Shown one piece after another: positions 1-9,485 of a stretch of DNA of 64,000 nt. Below the pieces are notes generated by a model. The model was not told the DNA's origin, did no database searches, and saw only the letters and a program-made list of their open reading frames with translations. The stretch spans positions 102,653,855 to 102,717,854 of the forward strand of contig CM043943.1 in the NCBI GenBank assembly GCA_014529385.2. The letters run 5' to 3'. This DNA is from Adiantum capillus-veneris (taxonomy: Eukaryota > Streptophyta > Polypodiopsida > Polypodiales > Pteridaceae). A program made the translations under genes and the position numbers. Every line of letters starts with the position of its first letter. Position 1 is the stretch's first letter.

Positions 1-108
1 CGGCATCATCAATCGATGAGCTAAGTACCTATTATTTACTTTATTTTCTCATTAATCTCTCATATCGAGCACATATTTTCTTTTATTTTAAAGAAAAAGC
101 ACGCCATC

Positions 109-317
109 ATGGCACATCTTTCACAGTTGCCCACGGTTGCCGAGCAGCTTGCTGATCTACAACAATCTCTCACTTATGAATGCATGCAAAGGCAAGAGCT
201 TGAAGATAAATTACTGCTTTCTGCACACATAAAATCTGCACCGGCACCAAAGCAAAACAAAATTAGCAGAAAAGCCTTCACTTTCAAGGATTTTGATGGA
301 ACTAAAGATGCTAGCAC
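109..317 (+). pseudogene. Ty3/gypsy gag N-terminal fragment
   Basis: An open frame starts with MAHLSQLPTVAEQL and continues into a predicted coiled-coil stretch (QLADLQQSL, MQRQELEDKLLL) and then ISRKAFTFKDFDG. This resembles the N-terminal part of a plant gypsy Gag. The frame is cut at 318, where an LTR-like sequence begins, so only about 70 residues remain. No capsid or zinc knuckle follows. The assignment rests mainly on the gypsy pol remnants downstream; as an isolated peptide it would be unassignable. Confidence 0.4.
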
Positions 318-697
318 TGTCATAAAATCTAATATCTAGCTAACCCAAATGATTTTCTCATATTAAGCTTTATGCTCGTGTTGCATGAATCCTTCCATCT
401 TCATAGCATCAAGAGGTCACAAGGAACACAAAGATTGTATTATACCAAGTCTCTCTTGATGGGAGAATCTATAATACAAAAGCCTATTGGAGAGGGGACC
501 GGCTCCACATCAATCCGGTCCTCAATTATTGTCAAGTTCTCTAAACTCTCTCTCTTGTAAAAGTATTGTTCATACAAAGTTAGCTAAGTACCATGTTTAT
601 GCTACTACCATCAATTAAGTTCACCCGCTATGCTCACAAAGTAATCTCACAAAAATGTTCTCTTTAATTCTCCTAATTCCGCTATTCTCAATGTTCA
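318..697 (+). repeat. LTR of the first gypsy family (TG...CA, about 380 bp)
   Basis: The segment begins TGTCATAAAATCTAA and ends CTCAATGTTCA. Its first 50 bases recur at 3491-3540, directly after a purine tract, and the part from about 370 recurs at 11388-11713 with roughly 90% identity by eye. A TG start, a CA end and recurrence beside pol remnants indicate an LTR. It lies between gag and pol instead of at an element end and no target duplication is visible, so it reflects recombination or a nested partial copy. Confidence 0.6.
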
Positions 698-1985
698 GAG
701 GCCATTTCCTAAATGGATTCCAAGATGTTTTCATTGATGACATCCCTAGTGAGCTACCTCCAAAATAAGGGAATCTTACCGCCTAACAAGCCTCCTTATC
801 GAGTTTCCCACGCTCAACAAGAGTAGATCATGAGGCAAGTGCATGATTTGGTGGAAAAAGGGATGGTGAGGCCTAGCTCCTCTCCATTCTGTTCACCGGT
901 ACTTTTAGTGCAAAAGAAATACAGCACATATTTCGTGTGTCGACTATAGAGCACTAAATAAGATCACTATCAAAAACAGATTTCATGTGCCACGAGCCAA
1001 TCAAATTCTCTTGAGGAGTACAAGAGACACCTCCAGGTAATCTTTCAAGTTGAGAAAGAAAAGGCTTTTCATTAACCAAAAGAAAAGTGAATTTTTTTCT
1101 ACAAGAGATTCAATATTTAGGTCACATTATCCCTAAAGATGGCACCCATATGGATCCAACAAAGCTAGAGGTAATAAGGATGCATAATCCAAGGAATCTA
1201 TAGGAGGTATGAAGATTTATAAGTATGGGTGAATACTATGCTTCATAGAAAACTTCTCGCTAATAGCAGGCCCATTACATGACTTAACAAAAAAGAATGT
1301 TAAGTATTCATGGACTACAAAAGTGCAAGAAGCTTAAGGAGAAGCTTATCTCTCAACTTGTGCTCACGCTACTAGATCTCTCAAAGCCATTTGAGGTCCA
1401 ATGTGATGCTTGTGGTGATTGCCTTGGAGCTATTTTTCTTCAAGAAGGGAATGCCATAGCATATGAGAGTCAAAGACTCAACTCCGATAAGCGAGTATTG
1501 GGCAAATACGAAAAAGAGCTACTAGCTATTCTATATGCCCTAGACATGTGGAAACACTATCTCTTGGGGACTCCATTCATCCTACGAATGGATCACAAAG
1601 CCTCAAGAATTTCATGACGCAAACCAAGCTCTTTTACAAACAAATGAGGTGGGAAAATTTTCTTTCGCAATTTAAATTTCATATTTCTCACATTGCTGGC
1701 AAGCACAATCAAGTGGTCGATGCACTTTCACGATGGACAAGGGTAAATATGGTGTATATAGTAACTCACAATGATCTATCTTTTATGATAGATGAGTATG
1801 CTACTAATCGAGACTTTAAGTATGTAATTATAGCCTTTGCATTAGGGAAGAAAAAAGAACCATTCACCTTCAAGGATGGTTATCTTCCAAACGGCAATAG
1901 GCTATGTGTTACTCACCCATACAATAAGAAAGTCATGTATGAATCCCATGCTTCTCCTTATGCGGGGCAAAGAGGGATTCCATAA
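698..1985 (+). pseudogene. Ty3/gypsy pol remnant: RT, RNase H, connection
   Basis: Frames scattered across this stretch match gypsy Pol. Around 710-760 there is FQDVFIDDIPSELPP. Around 835-1000 comes the RT start ([40 protein letters not shown]). At 1297-1615 is RNase H (DLSKPFEVQCDACGDCLGA, YEKELLAILYALDMWKHYLLG). At 1615-1985 is the connection (HISHIAGKHNQVVDALSR). The catalytic FxDD region of RT is missing, because the sequence jumps from the first RT motifs to text just upstream of RNase H. Stops and frameshifts make it non-functional. Confidence 0.8.
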
Positions 1986-3000
1986 TCTACTCTTCCAGCA
2001 GTAGAAATATATTTTTATTGGTCTACCATGAAAAGTAAACATACAAGAGTATGTTTCAAACTGCATGGTATACCAAAAATTGAAATTTGATCGAGGGAAG
2101 CAACTTGGATTGTTCAGTCGATAGGCTTAGCAAGAAAACACACTCTATGCATGTCAAAAAGACTATTATGGCACATCAAACGACAGCTCTCTTTAGATCT
2201 CAAATTATCTCAAATTTTCAAGTATCATGGCTTGCCAACATCCATAGTGTCGGACAAAGATGCTAGAATGACCAGTAATTTCTAGAAGGGTCTCTTTGAG
2301 AATATAGGAAGTAGATTAAATTCTCTTTTGGGATGACCAAAGTGAAATAACTCATTTAACGATTCTTGAATCTACTATAAGCCTATGTCATGGAAGTAGA
2401 TCAATGTTCTCAAGAAGAGAAGCACCTACCTCTTATAGAGTATGCGTACAATGACATTGTACATACTTCTATGGGGGAAGCACCTTTTCAGGTTAAAGAG
2501 GGATGATCCAAAAATCCCTTACTACTTAAAGTACATGGAAAGATCTTCGCTGCTGATGAATATAGCCGAGACTCACAAGAATCTTCTCTGAAGATTAAAG
2601 AGGTTATATCCATCTCACAGCAAAGGTAAAAAGGGCTGCTGCTAATAAGCATAGAAGAGCCTTAGCCTTTAAGGAAAATGATTGGGTCTTGCTAAAGTTT
2701 CTCGAGGCTCATCTAAGGCATACTATGGGCAAGAATCCTACAGGTCACCAAGAGTATTATGCTAAACTAGCAAAAAGATATTATGGTCCTTTTTAAATTC
2801 TTAAGCCAATCAATGAGATGGCTTATCAATTAAAGTTGCCCAACCATTGGCTCATGCGCATTGTTTTCCACGAGAGCCTATGTAAGCCTTACAAAGGAGC
2901 ACCACCAAAAGAAGCAATATTGTCGACCCTCCAAAAATTGAGGATCAAGAAGAAGTACTTCAATCTGAGTCCATCCTACGATATGAAGACAAGGTATTAA
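1986..3000 (+). pseudogene. Ty3/gypsy integrase remnant
   Basis: After the HASPYAGQRGIP zinc-binding region, degraded frames continue with integrase-like text: SWLANIHSVGQRC-type wording around 2225-2265, EYAYNDIVHTSMGEAPF near 2440, and at 2818-3000 a C-terminal piece MAYQLKLPNHWLMRIVFHES that matches the usual gypsy 'YxLxLP..xHxVFHVS' end. Many stops and frame changes occur, and no intact DDE core can be read. It lies directly downstream of the RNase H piece in the same orientation and belongs to the same dead element. Confidence 0.7.
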
Positions 3001-3478
3001 GAAATAGTAAGATTATCCAATGATATCTTGTTAAGTTTAAGAATTATCCTTTTAAAGATACTAAATGGATGCAAGGAACCTAACTTAAGGATAATATGAA
3101 CCTTGTCAATGCTTACAATGCTACACTAGAGTAAGCAAATGAAAATGCATTTCAAATGAACAATGTTTTTGTCTTATAAGACTAATTCTCTTTTTATTGT
3201 GCACAAATTTAAATAGTATGCATGCTTATGATCATGTTTAACATGACGATGTCTCTCAAACACCAAGTAGAATCTGTCACTCTAGTTTGGAACTATGATA
3301 TGGACTAAATAGCATACATGCTTGTGGAATCTAAGTCTCCTAAGCACCAAATTGGATTAGTCATCCATCTTGGAATGATGTCGTAGGGTAAAAAGGGATC
3401 CTCTACCCGCTAAGAAACATGGACATATGACTAGGCTTTATCTTCACTACCTCATAGTCGAGGACGACTGTGATTTCA

Positions 3479-3540
3479 AGAGAGAGGTAATGTCATAAAA
3501 TCTAATCTCTAGCTAACCCAAATGATTTTCTCATATTAAA
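3479..3540 (+). repeat. Polypurine tract and start of 3' LTR
   Basis: The purine-rich AAGAGAGAGGTAA directly precedes TGTCATAAAATCTAATC, the same start as the LTR at 318. Identity to that LTR runs to about 3540 and then stops, so the 3' LTR is truncated to about 50 bp. The sequence after it belongs to the minisatellite-like flank of the copia insertion. Confidence 0.6.
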
Positions 3541-3630
3541 CTGATCATACAATGTGGGAGAATAAGTGGGAACAAGAGATAGAATGGAGACATGTGCTTC
3601 GAGACCTATCTCAATAGGGGACCAAAAGGA

Positions 3631-3857
3631 TGTTGGAATTGGGGCTGCAAAGAAAAGCACACAGCTTGGAGAAGACGAAGGAAGCTCCAGGCACACAATA
3701 GAGAGTGTGTTTCTTAGTGTGCAATGGAATGATAGATAGCCCTAGAGTGATGGGCGTATATACAATGCACGCAGGAAAAAACCTCCTAAAGAGGGAAAAA
3801 ATGCCCCGGCGGTCCTAGTGTATTCACACACATCACTACCACATGTATATGGTAACA
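3631..3857 (-). repeat. Copia 3' LTR (outer)
   Basis: On the plus strand it reads TGTTGGAATT...TATATGGTAACA. On the minus strand it is preceded by the purine tract CCAGGGGGAT. It shares its TSD with the LTR at 8987. Confidence 0.85.
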
Positions 3858-3931
3858 AATCCCCCTGGAGTGATGTGGTGAATGAGAGTTGGCACATGAG
3901 TAAAGGGAAGTGCCATGCCCTGAGGACATGA

Positions 3932-4602
3932 TCAGTTCATAAAGGGGAGTAAGCCCAAAGCTTTGCGGAAAGCTTCGAGCTTCTCATGAGACAATGCCTT
4001 TGTGAAAAGATCTACAAGGTTGTCCTGTGTTGGCACATAAGCCAAGCTAACCTCTCCTGCTGAGAGCCTATCCCTGGCATAGTGGTAATGCACCTCAATG
4101 TGCTTTGTGCGAGCATGAAAAACTGGGTTCCTTGCAACTACCAATGCGCTCTGACTACTAGTGTAGATAGTGTTGGCAGTGTCATGCCCAACACCCAAAT
4201 TAGCCATAAGGCATCTGAGCCATACACACTCAACCGTAGCTGTGAAGACTGCCCTGTACTCAACCTCACAACTCGAAGTGGCCACAGTAGGTTGCTTCTT
4301 GCTCAACCATGATGTACATGAACTGACAAGCATGAAATAAAAACCACTTGTGGACACTCGCTTGTCAAAACAACCAGCCCAATCTGAGTCTGAAAAAGCA
4401 TGTAAATTTGGCGGCAATGATCCCCCCTTGGGATAAAACAAGCCAAGACGTAAAGTGCCACTAAGGTAGCGCAAAATTCCTCTTGACAACCTACCAATGC
4501 TTAGACCCTGGGCTATGCATAAATCTGCTGACCTGTGAGACTGCAAATTGAATATCTGGCCTCGTGTTACATACATAAATGAGGCAACCAACAGCAGTTT
4601 TC
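3932..4602 (-). pseudogene. Copia RNase H, truncated extra copy
   Basis: This is the C-terminal end of a copia polyprotein: RPDIQFAVSQ-like start, HAFSDSDWAGC, WLSKKQPTVATSSCEVEYRA, HARTKHIEVHYHYARD and DNLVDLFTKAL. The C-terminal LFTKAL block just before the LTR is the normal copia arrangement. It closely parallels the copy at 5646-6392. It has lost everything upstream of its RNase H and is joined at about 4602 to unrelated satellite-like DNA. A possible substitution is visible in the otherwise conserved CEAEYRA motif (CEVEYRA here). Confidence 0.85.
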
Positions 4603-5343
4603 TACAGTCTCCTGCGACAATTTTGACAATGTTTTGTTTTTGGCTCTTTTGACCACTTTTTACAACTTTTTTGCATATGGTTCTTTTGGGAAAAGTGTTT
4701 GCCTATGTCTCAGCTACCTACTGCTCAAATCTCAGCCAAAAAAATTTCAAAATTTTGTCATGAGGTACATGGATCGCGATCCATGTTTGACCACATTTTG
4801 ACATGAAACTTGGTTAGCTTGTAGTCCATGTTATGGTGACACTATTCCCCAAATCTATTTGAATTTGGACAACTTTTTCCTAGTCAAAAGTGAGTTTTTG
4901 TGTTTGCCTTGCGGTTTTTTGACTAGTTTCTGTATTTCGCTATATTGACCAACTTTTTTTAATTTTTTGACATGGTCCCTTTTGGCAAAGTTGTTTCAAA
5001 TGATATCAGGGATGTACTTGTCAAATATCAACCCAAAATGTCAAAAAGGTACATGGATCGCGATCCATGTTTGGCATCATTTTTTCATGAATTTTGTTTT
5101 GCAGGTTCTTTATGCCCTGTAGAAGCCAAATCTCACCCCTTTCTGAATTTGGATCCCAAAATCTCAAGGTTTGCTCAATTTTGTGTCTACAATGCTTGTT
5201 TTTCTATTTTTGCCCTAACAGCCAATTCTGAAGTGATTTTTGAGTTTTTCTCTCAAGTAAACTTGATCAGAGCAGTTTCCCACTGATGCTCACTGTAAAT
5301 GGTCACTTTTCACCAAAAATGGTTTTTTGGGGTGCATGGATCG
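4603..5343. repeat. Satellite-like tandem repeat with a palindromic core
   Basis: The 20-bp perfect palindrome ACATGGATCGCGATCCATGT occurs at 4767-4786 and 5051-5070. A half copy (CATGGATCG) at 5335-5343 is cut exactly by the inner copia LTR. Spacing is about 284 bp each time. Between cores the units are diverged but share phrases such as a GACCAACTTTTT-type stretch. No gene is credible here; the 104-residue frame at 4972 lies inside a repeat unit. This behaves like a fragment of a ~284-bp satellite. Confidence 0.6.
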
Positions 5344-5570
5344 TGTTGGAATTAGGGTTGCAGAGAAACGCACACACCTTGGAGAAGACGAAGGAAGCTC
5401 AAGGCACACAATAGAGAGTGTATTACTTAGTGTGCAATGGAAAGATTGATAGCCCTAGAGTGATGGGCGTATATACAATGCTTGGGGGAAAAAACCTCCT
5501 AAAGAGGGAAAAAATGCCCAAGCGGTCCTAGTGTGTTCAAACACATCACTACCACATGTATATGGTAACA
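5344..5570 (-). repeat. Copia LTR (inner)
   Basis: It has the same ends as the other two (TGTTGGAATT...GGTAACA) and is followed on the plus side by AATCCCCCCTGG, the complement of the polypurine tract. It has private differences from both outer LTRs (for example CACCTTGG, GTGTATTACTTAG, ATTGATAG). Its satellite-side edge falls at the centre of a palindrome. Confidence 0.85.
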
Positions 5571-5645
5571 AATCCCCCCTGGAGTGATGCGGTGAATGAG
5601 AGTTGGCACATGAGTAAAGGGAAGTGCCATGCCCTGAGGACATGA

Positions 5646-6392
5646 TCAGTCCACAAAGGGGAGTAAGCCCAAAGCTTTGCGGAAAGCTTCAAGCTTCTCA
5701 CGAGACAATGCCTTTGTGAAAAGATCTGCAAGGTTGTCCTGTGTTGGCACATAAGCCAAGCTGATCTCTCCTGCTGAGAGCCTTTCCCTGACATAGTGGT
5801 AATGCACCTCAATGTGCTTTGTGGGAGCATGAAAAACTGGGTTCCTCGCAACTGCCAATGCGCTTTGATTGTCAGTGTAGATAGTGTTGGCAGTGTCCTG
5901 TCCAACACCCAAATCAACCATAAGGCGTCTGAGCCATACACACTCAATCGTAGCTATGAAGACTGCCCTGTACTCAGCCTCACAACTCGAAGTGGCCACA
6001 GTAGGTTGCTTCTTGCTCAACCATGATATACATGAAACTGCCAAGCATGAAACAAAAACCACTTGTGGACACTCACGTGTCAAAACAACCAACCCAATCT
6101 GAGTTTGAAAAAGCATGTAAGTCTGGTGGCAATGATCCCCCTTTGGGATAAAACAAGCCAAGATGTAAATAAGGTAGCGAAAAATCCTCTTGACAGCCTG
6201 CCAATGCTTAGACCCTGGGCTATGCATAAATCTGCTGACTTGTGAGACTGCAAATTGAATATCTGGCCTCGTGTTGCATACATAAATGAAGCAGCCAACA
6301 GCAGTTTGGTAAATAGTGACATCAACAGGATCGCCAGCATCATGTAGACTCAACTTCCAACCTGTTTCCATTTTGACAGCCTTATCATCCAA
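5646..6392 (-). pseudogene. Copia RNase H / end of pol
   Basis: An open frame of about 248 residues begins in the tether region (VDVTIYQTAVGCFIYVCNTRPDIQFAVSQVSRFM). It continues through WLSKKQPTVATSSCEAEYRA, IYTDNQSALAVARNPVFH, TKHIEVHYHYVRERL and DNLADLFTKAL, the full set of copia RNase H landmarks. A short frame disturbance lies near the 'DSDWAGC' region. The upstream RT domain is absent: the frame adjoins integrase C-terminal sequence at about 6390, an internal deletion of over 1 kb compared with usual copia elements. It would act on RNA:DNA hybrids if intact. Confidence 0.85.
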
Positions 6393-7412
6393 TTTTCTGC
6401 GCTGTGTTTGTGGACCAAAGTATATGCCAAACAGCCAAAAACACGCATGTGCTCAATAGAAGGCTTTCTATCATGCCATGCTTCATATGGAGTAATAGAC
6501 TGCATAGCTTTCATAGGATACTTGTTAAGTACATAAGTGGCACACATGATGGCCTCAAGCCAAAAAGAATGCGGCAAAGCTTGACTTTTGACCATACATT
6601 GTGCCATTTCCGTAAGTGACCTGTTTTTCCTCTCAGCAACACCATTTTGCTGAGGTGCATAAGGAACTGTACATTGGTGTTTTATCCCCGCGATTAGCTA
6701 TAAATGCATTAAATTCATGAGACATATACTCCCCCCCTCGATCGGAACGGAGGGTGCCCATAGTACATTTCGAGACATTTTCAACCATAGCCAGAAATTG
6801 TTTGAAGCACATAAAAACTTCGGACTTCGCTTTAAGCGGAAATACCCATGCATGCCTGGAGTAATCATCACTAAAAGTCATGAAGTACAGGGAATTGCCC
6901 AAGGATGGAGTTTGCATGGGCCCACAAAAATCACTATGCACAAGTTGCAACTTGCATGTGGCCCTAATTGAACCATCCTTCGAAAACTTAGAACGCTGCA
7001 TTTTACCCAAAATACAGCCTTCACAAACATGTTTGACAGGTGCTTCAAGAGGCGGCAAAGAAGCAACCATTCAGATTTCTGCAAACGTAGCAAACTGGCA
7101 AAATTCAGATGACCAAAACGTGCAATGTCAAAGTTTTTCATCTGAGATAGCCCTTGAATCTGCAACTCCATTTGCAAGATATTGTCCACACTTGTCATAC
7201 AAAGTGAACTTATACAGCCCACGGCACAAAATCCCAGATGGAAAAATTTCATCACCAAAACTGAGATCATGAACTGTACATCTGTCATCCACAAATTTGA
7301 CTACAAGTCCAAGTCTAACAAGTGCAGATACAAACAAAAGATTCTTCTTGATCCTAGGTACATAAAGTGCATTAACAAGTGTGAAAGAAGTGCCATTTGC
7401 AGCAATAAGCAT
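6393..7412 (-). pseudogene. Copia GAG-pre-integrase and integrase
   Basis: Frames read in order give a GAG-pre-integrase region (FASLLRLQ... then VKHVCEGCILGKMQRSKF, with the CxxC zinc half-site) and the integrase core. The catalytic landmarks are LVHSDFCGP (first Asp), TLRSDRGGEY (second Asp) and PQQNGVAERKNRSL (Glu), in different frames. The C-terminal part reads ATYVLNKYP, TPYEAWHDRKPSIEHMRVFGC. A frameshift between the second Asp and the Glu, and stop codons near 7070, break the protein. It abuts RNase H directly because RT has been deleted. Confidence 0.85.
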
Positions 7413-7625
7413 AATCTTTCTAACTCCCTAAACCGGATAAGAGGCATTGTTGGCACAAGTGACTAAATTCCCATGAGGGACATACTCGAGAGAGCTGAAC
7501 AATTCACGATGTGAGGTAATGTGCTTTGTAGCACCACTGTCGAAATACCACACATGTGAATCTGCAGGAACTGACAAGCATACATCATGGACATCAGGAT
7601 TGTAAGTGCACTCTGCACTAAAAGC
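7413..7625 (-). pseudogene. Copia aspartic protease
   Basis: On the minus strand, near 7530-7560, the frame reads SHVWYFDSGATKHIT, the copia protease active site (DSGA), followed by HRELFSSLEYVPHGNLVT. An in-frame stop lies just after, near 7435. It sits between the Gag zinc knuckle and the GAG-pre-integrase region, as expected. Confidence 0.8.
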
Positions 7626-8648
7626 CTATTCTACATCAACATCAGCAACACAGTCTCCTTGCACAAAATACTCAACAATGGCTGCATTTGTAGTGGAACC
7701 AACATTTGCAGTGGAACCACCCTCTTTCTTCTGAGCCTCTTTGGCCTTCAAGTTAGGACACTGCTTGATCAAGTGATCATTAGCTTTACAATAATGGCAA
7801 CACATCTTCTTTTTGCCCTTATCACCAGAATTTCCAGACAAATTGCTGCCAGCAGAAGTATTAGGAATAGAAGATTTGCCACTCGCAGTAGAACCATAAG
7901 AAGTGGCTGCATTGATGTTACCACCCTTTCTTTGAGAAGCAATAAAAGCCTATTCAACTGCACGCTGCCTAGTCCTGTTTTTTCTGGAAAGTGAATCTTG
8001 CAACAGCAATGTGCATAATGCATCAAACTTGACAACTTCAGGATTTCCTTGGGTCATCAGTCTCCAAGTACTAGCAAAAGTCTCGTAGGAATCTGGTAAG
8101 GCATCAAGAACAGTCTGCACAAGGGAACTATCTGAAATGACTTCACCTGTAGAAATAAGTTGCTCATTGATATCCTTGACACCAGCAAGAAAAGTGTCCA
8201 TATCATCTTCCTCATGCATAATCTTCGACTCCAGCTCTTTACGCAGCAAAGCAATTTTAGCCTCATTGCGGCCTGCTTAAAGACCTGCTAGAATATCCCA
8301 AGCCTGTTTTGCAGATTTTGTTGAACGAATGTGAGGAACAATGGTGCACTTCACAGACAACACAATCAATGCATGAGCATGCGCATCCTTTACATCCCAA
8401 CGAGATTGTTCTACCGTAGGCAAAACAACTCTAATAGCAGCAATCATTGTGGCAAGACTTGCAACATCCTCAACATCGCATGCATCCTTAGAACAAGGAT
8501 GTACATCAATGTGATGCACAATATTCTAGACGCCCTTTGACACAAGAACATCTTGCATCATGTAAGCCCACATAGGGTAATTGTCCCCATCCAACCTGTC
8601 CTCGGCAGCAAACATCTTGAAGACATCTGTGTTGTTGTTGTCAGCCAT
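7626..8648 (-). pseudogene. Copia gag
   Basis: Gag starts at MADNNNTDVFKMF (ATG at 8648) with the UBN2-like sequence LDGDNYPMWAYMMQDVL. It continues through AKQAWDILAGL, ALLRKELESKIMHEEDDMDTF and LPDSYETFASTWRL. It ends in a CX2CX4HX4C zinc knuckle (CHYCKANDHLIKQC) near 7770-7800. Stop codons occur after VSKGV, WDILAGL, RQRAVE and VADVDVE. It would package element RNA if repaired. Confidence 0.85.
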
Positions 8649-8973
8649 GGTAAATGTTGCACCCTAATGTGAAAACTACCCAAAAAGAGGAGAAACAAAG
8701 TGGGAACAACACGTGCTATCTAGCACAAACCGTAGAAGATTGTAAGGCACCTGTTATGCAAAAAATGGCACTGACAAAAATTATGCTGCCTGTAGTGGAA
8801 ACGAAGGCCGAAATGAGCCTGAATCAAAAATCTGAGCAGACTAGGCTCTACGAGCTCTCCTGAAATTTTTGTCGACCTGCGAACAAAAGCTTGCCAAAGC
8901 TCACTGAAATCGAAGAAAGTGAGCAGGCATGTGCTGGAGCAGCTGGCGACTAAGCACCAGAGGATGTAACCTA

Positions 8974-8984
8974 CTCTGATACCA
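8974..8984 (-). other. Copia primer binding site (initiator Met tRNA)
   Basis: Read on the minus strand, TGGTATCAGAG begins two bases after the end of the 5' LTR. This is the standard plant copia PBS complementary to the 3' end of initiator methionine tRNA. It fixes the element's orientation. Confidence 0.9.
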
Positions 8985-8986
8985 AT

Positions 8987-9214
8987 TGTTGGGAATTAGG
9001 GTTGCAGAGAAATGCACACAGCTTGGAGAAGACGAAGGAAGCTCAAGGCACACAATAGAGAGTGTGTTTCTTAGTGTGCAATGGAAAGATAGATAGCCCT
9101 AGAGTGATGGGCGTATATACAATGCACGGGGGGAAAAACCTCCTAAAGAGGGAAAAAATGCCCTGAGGGTCCTAGTGTGTTCACACACATCACTACCACA
9201 TGTATATGGTAACA
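8987..9214 (-). repeat. Copia 5' LTR (outer)
   Basis: It runs TGTTGGGAATTAGGG...TATATGGTAACA on the plus strand and is directly next to the PBS. The AAGGA that follows matches the bases before 3631. Confidence 0.9.
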
Positions 9215-9485
9215 AAGGAGAGATGGTTGCATCTCAACAGGGGTCCAAAAGGAGATGGTCTACCAAAGAGCAATATGTAATAAGTGCTTCTAGACCTATC
9301 TCAATTGGGGATCGAAAGGAGAAATGGTTGCATCTCAATAGGGGTCCAAAAGGAGACAATCTACCAAAGAGCAATGTGCAATAAGTGCTTCTAGACTTAT
9401 CTCAACAGGGGACCAAGAGGAGAAATGGTTAGATCTCAATAGGGGTCCAAAAGGATGTAGTCTATCAAAGAGCAATGTGCATCTA
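9215..9485. repeat. 101-bp minisatellite, about 2.7 copies
   Basis: The phrase AAATGGTTGCATCTCAATAG and its variants recur at 9225, 9326 and 9427, a 101-bp period. Related text (GTGCTTCGAGACCTATCTCA and the following bases) stands at 3593-3630. The copia element therefore inserted into this array. Confidence 0.8.

Larger units (their letters stand above)
3631..9214 (-). mobile_element. Chimeric Ty1/copia element with three LTRs and a TSD
   Basis: Related ~227-bp LTRs lie at 3631, 5344 and 8987. The outer pair is bounded by the same 5 bases, AAGGA, at 3626-3630 and 9215-9219. The flanks on both sides are the same minisatellite, so the whole 5.6 kb looks like one insertion. Read on the minus strand it runs 5' LTR, Met-tRNA PBS, gag, protease, integrase, RNase H, polypurine tract, inner LTR, satellite-like DNA, a second RNase H fragment, polypurine tract and 3' LTR. 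The RT core is missing. At five or more diagnostic positions the outer LTRs agree with each other against the inner one. Confidence 0.8.

Noticed and set aside
4972-5286. 104-residue frame between copia fragments
   Set aside because: It falls inside the palindromic satellite and the neighbouring unit does not conserve it.
5344-9214. Treating 5344-9214 as a complete copia insertion
   Set aside because: No target duplication exists at these edges, whereas 3631-9214 has AAGGA on both sides.
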